DNA of 11,860 bases, taken from positions 1-11,860 of the forward strand of contig JBCBXF010000088.1 of the NCBI GenBank assembly GCA_039816705.1, in the 5' to 3' direction. The position numbers and the translations under genes were made by a program. The stretch is from CALHAX01 sp039816705 (GTDB lineage: Bacteria; Pseudomonadota; Alphaproteobacteria; Rhizobiales; CALHAX01). Below, piece by piece: positions 7,586 through 11,860 of the stretch (its first letter is position 1; each line of letters starts with the position of its first letter). The notes under the pieces were generated by a model that was not told where the DNA came from, searched no databases, and worked only from the letters and a program-made list of their open reading frames with translations.

Positions 7586-8302
7586 ATGGTCGCAACATCC
7601 CGCAAAACATCTGGCAAGGCCACACCACGGCGCAAGACGAAACGGCACGCCGCCACCAAACTCAAACCGGATGGCATTGTGGCCATGTTCGAAGTGCTCG
7701 AGGCGGCCTCACCGGAGCCCCGGACCGAACTCGAGTTCTCCAATCCCTACACATTGCTTGTCGCCGTCGCACTCTCCGCTCAGGCCACTGACGTCAGCGT
7801 GAACAAGGCGACCCGCACGCTTTTTGCCAAAGCCGACACACCTCAATCGATGGTGGCCCTCGGAGAAGAGGCTGTCCGCGAGCACATCAAGACGATCGGG
7901 CTGTTCCGCAATAAGGCGAGAAACGTGATTGCCCTGTCCCGCAAGCTGATTGACGACCACGCAGGGGACGTACCCCGAGACCGTGACGCGCTGGAGCAAC
8001 TGCCGGGCGTAGGTCGCAAGACGGCGAATGTCGTGATGAACGTCGCCTTCGGAGAACCATACATTGCCGTCGACACACATATCTTCCGTGTTGCAAATCG
8101 CACAGGGCTTGCACCGGGCAAAGATCCACTGGCCGTCGAACTCAATCTTGAGCGACTGGTCCCGGATCGCTTCAAGGTGAACTGCCACCACTGGCTAATC
8201 CTCCATGGCCGCTATATATGCCTCGCGCGCAAGCCGCGATGTCCAGAGTGCACGATCGCGGCGTGGTGCCGTTTCAAGGACAAGTCGCCGCCGGCAGCGT
8301 GA
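7586..8302 (+). CDS. nth: Endonuclease III (DNA glycosylase/AP lyase)
   Basis: Base-excision repair enzyme that removes oxidised pyrimidines and nicks the abasic site by beta-elimination. It has 238 residues, including a basic 25-residue N-terminal extension (SRKTSGKATPRRKTKRH) before the core, as in many alphaproteobacterial Nth proteins. The helix-hairpin-helix LPGVGRKTA is at residues 139-147 with catalytic Lys145. The catalytic Asp163 is in AVDTHIFRV. The C-terminal 4Fe-4S loop is intact, with cysteines at 212, 219, 222 and 228 in the C-x6-C-x2-C-x5-C spacing. An N-terminal VALSAQATD segment (about 61-69) carries the conserved Gln-Thr intercalation region. The gene is divergent from DUF2244, and the PfkB kinase gene follows 64 bases downstream on the same strand. 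Confidence 0.97.
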   Translation: MVATSRKTSGKATPRRKTKRHAATKLKPDGIVAMFEVLEAASPEPRTELEFSNPYTLLVAVALSAQATDVSVNKATRTLFAKADTPQSMVALGEEAVREHIKTIGLFRNKARNVIALSRKLIDDHAGDVPRDRDALEQLPGVGRKTANVVMNVAFGEPYIAVDTHIFRVANRTGLAPGKDPLAVELNLERLVPDRFKVNCHHWLILHGRYICLARKPRCPECTIAAWCRFKDKSPPAA

Positions 8303-8366
8303 CGGCCAGCGCCGACCGCCCAAACCGCGCAACCCACCCGAGACCTCATACGAAACCGACCCAACA

Positions 8367-9377
8367 ATGACCAAAAACTCCCTCGACGTCCTCGCCATTG
8401 GCAATGCGATCGTCGATGTCCTTGCACACGCCGACGATGAAGCACTGAACCGCCTCGGACTGCCCAAGGGCGGAATGCAACTCATCGAGCAAGCTGACAT
8501 TGCACCGATCTACGAAGCCATGGGCCCGGCACAACAGCGCTCAGGTGGGTCCGCCGCCAACACCGTAGCCGGGATCGCCAGCCTAGGGGGTAAAGCGGGC
8601 TTTATCGGACGCGTGGCAGACGACGACTTCGGAAAGATTTTCGCCCACGATATCCAGGCCGTCGGCGTTGAATTCAATTCCGCGCCTGTCACTCACGCCG
8701 AGCCAACCGCGCGCTGCCTTATCTTCGTCACCCCCGACGGCCAGCGCACGATGAACACGTACCTCGGCTGTTCTCCATCTCTAGATCGGAGCGAAATAAC
8801 CCAATCCCAGATCGCCCGCGCCGACATCCTGTACCTTGAAGGCTATCTTTATGATCGGCCCGAGGCACAGGCCGCTTTCGACAACGCCTGCGCCATCGCC
8901 GCAACAACGAACACACGCATCGCTCTCAGCCTGTCCGACACGTTTTGTGTTGAACGCCACAGGCAGGCATTCACCGCCCTGATTGAGACTCATGTCGACA
9001 TCCTCTTCGCGAACGAACACGAAATTGCCGCCCTCACGTCCTCGAACAACGTACGTCACGCCGCCGAACAGCTCGCAGGAGAGAAACGCCTTGTTGCCAT
9101 GACATGCGGGGCACAAGGTTCGTACGTCTTCGCCGGGGGCTCAGAAAACGCCGGGAGTGAAAGTCATCACATTTTATCCCATCCGGTCGAAGAAGTTGTC
9201 GACACAACAGGCGCAGGTGATCTATACGCAGCGGGGTTCCTGTACGGTCTCGCGCAGGGACACAAAATCGAAACGTGTGGAAGGCTTGGAAGCATTGCAG
9301 CCGCGGAAGTGATCGGACACATGGGCGCCCGTCCGAAAATTTCACTCCGCAAGTTGGTCGAGTCTCAAAAGCTCTGA
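8367..9377 (+). CDS. PfkB/ribokinase-family kinase, probable adenosine kinase
   Basis: Cytoplasmic sugar/nucleoside kinase of 336 residues. The N-terminus LDVLAIGNAIVDVLA (about residues 6-20) and GGSAANTVAGIASLGG (about 60-75) match PfkB signature 1 with its substrate-binding di-Gly and Asn. The C-terminal DTTGAGDLYAAGFLYG (about 279-294) is signature 2, with the anion hole and catalytic base Asp285. The GNAIVDV start and GCSPSL/EGYLYD segments resemble proteins annotated as adenosine kinase, which phosphorylate adenosine to AMP in purine salvage. Sequence reading alone does not exclude another ribokinase-type substrate. The ATG at 8367 has no Shine-Dalgarno, but the alignment with the family start supports it. 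Upstream in-frame sequence overlaps nth. It sits 64 bases behind nth, and the first terminator visible downstream is at 9557. Confidence 0.85.
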   Translation: MTKNSLDVLAIGNAIVDVLAHADDEALNRLGLPKGGMQLIEQADIAPIYEAMGPAQQRSGGSAANTVAGIASLGGKAGFIGRVADDDFGKIFAHDIQAVGVEFNSAPVTHAEPTARCLIFVTPDGQRTMNTYLGCSPSLDRSEITQSQIARADILYLEGYLYDRPEAQAAFDNACAIAATTNTRIALSLSDTFCVERHRQAFTALIETHVDILFANEHEIAALTSSNNVRHAAEQLAGEKRLVAMTCGAQGSYVFAGGSENAGSESHHILSHPVEEVVDTTGAGDLYAAGFLYGLAQGHKIETCGRLGSIAAAEVIGHMGARPKISLRKLVESQKL

Positions 9378-9556
9378 CGAACAGACATCCGGCTAACGCG
9401 TTTGCCGATGCACGACTGGCGCAAATCACCCCGACGCAATCAACAATCGCGGAAGGATTTTGCGCAGCCCGGCGTGAGACATTCACGCAACAGAAGCGGT
9501 GGAAAATCGCGTTTATCTCCCAAAACGGATCAAAAGTACCCGTTCTGGTGACTCTC
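9378..9556 (+). other. Long untranslated stretch before the terminator
   Basis: About 180 bases between the kinase stop and an intrinsic terminator, with no convincing gene. An imperfect inverted repeat pairs GCGCAAATC (9419-9427) with GATTTTGCGC (9456-9465) across 28 bases. The stretch could be a long 3' untranslated region or a small RNA. I see no clear promoter inside it. Confidence 0.4.
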
Positions 9557-9579
9557 AAAGGGATTTTAATCCCTTTTTT
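9557..9579 (+). terminator. Intrinsic (rho-independent) terminator
   Basis: Arms AAAGGGATT (9557-9565) and AATCCCTTT (9568-9576) can pair, realistically as a 7-base stem with a loop of about six, and the right arm runs into six consecutive T (9574-9579). It is oriented for plus-strand transcription coming from the kinase gene. It insulates the histone-like gene, which therefore needs its own promoter in the roughly 65 bases downstream. An AT-rich CATATA (9604-9609) is the best -10 candidate there. Confidence 0.8.
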
Positions 9580-9634
9580 GGTGGAACAATCGGTCAAGAC
9601 TCGCATATAGAAACGTGTGTCGAGCAAGTACCCC

Positions 9635-9640
9635 AGGAGG
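9635..9640 (+). promoter_or_regulatory. Strong ribosome binding site of the histone-like gene
   Basis: AGGAGG, 5 bases before the ATG at 9646. It is a perfect Shine-Dalgarno, suggests high expression, and rules out the upstream in-frame starts that would read through the terminator. Confidence 0.8.
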
Positions 9641-9645
9641 TCGTA

Positions 9646-10416
9646 ATGAATGTTAAACCGCGTCGAGGTCGACCCAAAGGATCCGGCATCGACGACAGTA
9701 AAATACTGGCGAGAATCGCGAAACTGATCGCGAAGGACCCGGAGATGAAGCGTACAACCGCGATCAAGAAGGTTGGGATTACCAATGCTTCGATCATTCG
9801 TCGGTTGCGTGACAAGTTCAATGAGAATGCCAACGCACTGATCAAAGAAGCAGGTGGAAAACCGATGGCTAGAAAAATGAACGGTGTCGCGAGCTCTGCA
9901 AAGACCGCGACCAAACGCACAACGGCTGCAAAGTCGACTGCGCGCAAGTCGACCGCCAAGAAGGCGGCTCCGGCAAAGAAGACGACGGCGGCCAAAAAGG
10001 CTCCGGCAAAGGCAACCGCAGCCAAGAAGACAGCTGCGACGAAGGCGCCCGCTAAGAAAGCAACGGCGGCTAAGAAGCCTGCTGCCAAGAAGGCCCCAGC
10101 AAAGAAAGCAGCTGCAAAGCCCGCAGCCGCCAAGAAGGCTCCGGCAAAGAAGGCAACAGCGGCTAAGAAGCCTGCTGCCAAGAAGGCCCCAGCAAAGAAA
10201 GCCGCTGCAAAGCCTGCAGCCGCGAAGAAGGCACCGGCGAAAAAAGCTCCGGCGGCTAAGAAGCCCGCTGCCAAAACGGCTGCCAAGAAGGCGCCCGCTA
10301 AGAAAGCTCCCGTCAAGAAGGCTGTCGCCAAGAAAGCGCCTGCCAAAAGAACCACGGCCAAGCGCACAACGACCGCTGCCAAAAAGGCATCGGCCAAATC
10401 GAAGGGCAAGCGCTAG
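9646..10416 (+). CDS. AT-hook, histone H1-like Lys/Ala-rich DNA-binding protein
   Basis: Protein of 256 residues, probably a nucleoid-associated protein. Residues 5-14 (PRRGRPKGSG) contain an AT-hook core (Gly-Arg-Pro flanked by basic residues), which binds the AT-rich minor groove. Residues about 16-68 look helical: ILARIAKLIAKDP, then TTAIKKVGITNASIIRRLRDKF, resembling a small helix-turn-helix. From about residue 84 to the end the chain is almost only Lys, Ala, Pro and Thr in AAKKAPAKK-type repeats, like the tail of eukaryotic histone H1, bacterial Hc1/Hc2 and the tails of AlgP and PhaF. That tail binds DNA non-specifically by charge. Its target and effect here are inferred. A strong Shine-Dalgarno and an upstream terminator indicate a separate, well-translated unit. 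The head domain is not one I can name. Confidence 0.87.
   Translation: MNVKPRRGRPKGSGIDDSKILARIAKLIAKDPEMKRTTAIKKVGITNASIIRRLRDKFNENANALIKEAGGKPMARKMNGVASSAKTATKRTTAAKSTARKSTAKKAAPAKKTTAAKKAPAKATAAKKTAATKAPAKKATAAKKPAAKKAPAKKAAAKPAAAKKAPAKKATAAKKPAAKKAPAKKAAAKPAAAKKAPAKKAPAAKKPAAKTAAKKAPAKKAPVKKAVAKKAPAKRTTAKRTTTAAKKASAKSKGKR
10060..10245 (+). repeat. Two-copy 93-bp tandem repeat in the histone-like tail
   Basis: Copy 1 is 10060-10152 and copy 2 is 10153-10245. Each encodes the same 31 residues (139-169 and 170-200), beginning ATAAKKPAAKKAP. The copies differ at 8 of 93 bases, all in third codon positions and all synonymous. A degenerate third copy begins at 10246. Confidence 0.9.
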
Positions 10417-10516
10417 TCTGAAGGGTCAACTTCGCACTTCGGACACAGCGACAACACAACCGACAGGCGGAGCGCACGCCGCGGAAATCTCACGACAGCT
10501 GTCTGAGGCCGCAAAT

Positions 10517-10738
10517 GTGCTCCGTACCATGGGACTGACGGGCGCCGCCTACGAGGGCATGTCTCCCGCACGCATGATAATCAACGCAACCCGCGAGATG
10601 GTGGAACATCAGATCGCGTTCTACGAGCTCATGATGAAGCAGGCGCCTATAGCCGCACTGTTACGGCAACAGGCGATGATGATCGACATGGCTTTGTCTG
10701 CGTTCCGCGAACAGCGCCGCCTTCGGCGCAAACGTTGA
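10517..10738 (+). CDS. Small helical protein of unknown function downstream of the histone-like gene
   Basis: From a GTG at 10517 (GAGG 8 bases upstream) this gives 73 residues. An ATG at 10529 would give 69. I do not recognise the family. The sequence reads as coding: GMSPARMIINATREMVEHQIAFYELMMKQAP and then LLRQQAMMIDMALSAFREQRRLRRKR, two probable amphipathic helices rich in Met and Gln with a strongly basic C-terminus. Codons upstream in the same frame back to about 10418 (TTQPTGGAHAAEISRQLSEAA) also look coding, but there is no standard start there. The frame stays open through the histone-like tail, where it encodes Arg-rich repeat shadow. So the protein could start further upstream with a rare start codon, or arise by +1 frameshift from the histone-like gene. 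The ending in basic residues would suit a nucleic-acid partner, which is inference. Confidence 0.55.
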   Translation: MLRTMGLTGAAYEGMSPARMIINATREMVEHQIAFYELMMKQAPIAALLRQQAMMIDMALSAFREQRRLRRKR

Positions 10739-10856
10739 AGGTGACACACTCCCTCAGCCAAAGCGCCAGAGGGCAGGCGGAGAGAAACGGATCACGCGAG
10801 AACGGCTGTCCGATATCATCGGGCGGCCTTCTTCGTTTCGGGCGACAACTTGCCAA

Positions 10857-11831
10857 TCAGAGCTTGCGCAGCGCGACCGCCTCAACGCTGTGATCCCGGG
10901 CCTTGCGCACGATCAGGTCCGCGCGTTGGCGCGTTGGGAGAATATTCTCTCTCAGATTGACCAGGTTAATCGTATCCCAGATGTCTTCCGCCGTGGCCCG
11001 CGCTTCTTCCGGCGCCAGATGCGCATACCGGTGAAAATACGCCGCCGGATCGCGGAACGCTGTCGAGCGCAGCTTCATGAACCGCTCGACATACCATCGC
11101 CCGGCCATCGCCGATGACGCATCAAGATAGATCGAGAAATCAAAAAAGTCGGAGACAAACGGGATCGCCTCCCCATCCTGTGGCAGACGCGCGGGCTGGA
11201 GTACGTTCAGCCCTTCGACGATCAGGATATCCGGCCGGTCGACCGTGATATGCGTGTCGTGCTGCACATCATAGTGAAAGTGGGAATACACCGGCGCTTG
11301 CACGTTTGGCCGACCGGCTTTCACCTCCGCCAGAAAACTACGAAGCCGCCGGCTGTCATAGCTTTCCGGAAATCCTTTCCGGTTCATCAGGCCGCGCTCT
11401 TCCAGCGTTGCGTTATCGAGCAAAAACCCGTCTGTCGTCACAAGTTCAACGCGCGGATGATCCGGCCAGGCCCGAAGCAGAGACTGCAGAACCCGCGCCA
11501 TCGTGCTTTTGCCAACGGCGACACTCCCGGCAACACCAAGGATAAACGGCACGCGCGCGGTCCGCGTCCCGAGAAACTTCGATGTCACATCGTAAAGGTT
11601 CTGCGTCCCCGTGACATACAGGTTCACAAGGCGAGACATCGGGAGGTAGATCGCCTCGACCTCGGGGATGGAAAGTTCCTCGAGGATACCCGACAAGTCA
11701 GACAGATCGTGCTCCGACAGCACCATCGGGGTATCGGCACGCAGCGCCGCCCATTCCTCCCGCGAGAACACGCGATACGGCGATGTGCCGGGCTCATCCG
11801 GCCGAGACGGCAACGACCACAGTGGGCTCAC
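10857..11831 (-). CDS. coaA: Type I pantothenate kinase
   Basis: Phosphorylates pantothenate with ATP, the first and rate-setting step of coenzyme A synthesis. It has 324 residues, the usual length for the CoaA (bacterial type I, P-loop) family. The N-terminal YRVFSREEWAALR (about 19-31) is conserved in the family and supports the GTG start at 11831 over the internal ATG at residue 36. The P-loop GSVAVGKST is at 102-110. TTDGFLLDN (about 132-140) holds the catalytic-region Asp, GFPESYD is at 153-159, YSHFHYDV at 182-189, and the IVEGLNVLQ strand near 204-212. The C-terminal WDTINLVNLRENILPTRQRADLI is the family's ATP/pantothenate lid region. In E. coli the enzyme is feedback-inhibited by CoA, presumably here too. 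The GTG overlaps a TGA in another frame (GTGA), suggesting a tightly coupled upstream gene outside the window. Transcription converges on the small helical gene. Confidence 0.96.
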   Translation of the reverse strand: MSPLWSLPSRPDEPGTSPYRVFSREEWAALRADTPMVLSEHDLSDLSGILEELSIPEVEAIYLPMSRLVNLYVTGTQNLYDVTSKFLGTRTARVPFILGVAGSVAVGKSTMARVLQSLLRAWPDHPRVELVTTDGFLLDNATLEERGLMNRKGFPESYDSRRLRSFLAEVKAGRPNVQAPVYSHFHYDVQHDTHITVDRPDILIVEGLNVLQPARLPQDGEAIPFVSDFFDFSIYLDASSAMAGRWYVERFMKLRSTAFRDPAAYFHRYAHLAPEEARATAEDIWDTINLVNLRENILPTRQRADLIVRKARDHSVEAVALRKL

Positions 11832-11860
11832 GACGTGCCATCCGTCACGGACATCCCCCG

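Noticed and set aside
9583..9587. GGAAC box upstream of the histone-like gene, like the -35 of the alphaproteobacterial EcfG stress sigma factor
   Set aside because: No CGTT element follows at 16-17 bases, so the match is only half a promoter. The same applies to GGAAC at 2884-2888.
9594..10409. Long minus-strand open frame encoding Ala/Phe/Leu-rich repeats that looks like a membrane protein
   Set aside because: It is the exact antisense of the Lys/Ala repeat tail; AAG/GCC codons read backwards give Leu/Phe/Ala. It has no ribosome binding site, and the plus-strand gene has a strong one.
9884..10416. Arg-rich repeat frame (+1) overlapping the histone-like tail
   Set aside because: Low-complexity shadow of the same repeats, kept open because the repeat lacks stop codons. 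Only its 3' part beyond 10416 looks like real coding sequence.
10810..10822. CCGAT/ATCGG hairpin between the small helical gene and coaA
   Set aside because: Five-base stem with a three-base loop and no T-run; likely chance.

Overview
The window looks like GC-rich chromosomal DNA from an alphaproteobacterium. This rests on the high-GC codon usage, the DUF2244 gene next to an endonuclease III gene, the type I pantothenate kinase, and a dapB gene tightly linked to a phosphoglycerate mutase gene. I cannot place it at genus level. I see no mobile element, phage gene, CRISPR array, tRNA or rRNA. Most of the window is housekeeping, and the most unusual part is a histone-like gene and its small neighbour near 9.6-10.7 kb.

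Left part (1-3.5 kb): a PIF1/RecD-like superfamily 1 helicase (+) converges on an exported von Willebrand factor A protein (-) with a Pro-Glu linker and a C-terminal domain that looks like a concanavalin/LamG-type beta-sandwich. A 191-base intergenic region separates that gene from a divergent GNAT acetyltransferase.

Middle part (3.6-9.4 kb): dapB (lysine/diaminopimelate synthesis) overlaps gpmI (glycolysis) by an ATGA junction, so the two are probably translationally coupled. A convergent Ada-like DNA alkylation repair gene with an AraC domain (-) follows after 7 bases. Upstream of it on the same strand is a two-helix DUF2244 membrane protein. That gene is divergent from nth (endonuclease III) across only 42 bases. 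Downstream of nth is a PfkB-family kinase, most likely adenosine kinase. Two DNA base-repair genes therefore lie within about 2.3 kb.

Right part (9.4-11.86 kb): a 268-base intergenic region contains a good intrinsic terminator. It is followed by a gene with a strong Shine-Dalgarno sequence encoding an AT-hook/helix-rich head and a long Lys/Ala/Pro histone H1-like tail. The tail contains a perfect 31-residue tandem duplication whose two copies differ only at synonymous sites. Directly after it is a small helical protein of unclear start that may be a separate gene or an out-of-frame extension of the histone-like gene. The window ends with coaA (-), whose GTG start may overlap the end of another gene at the right edge.
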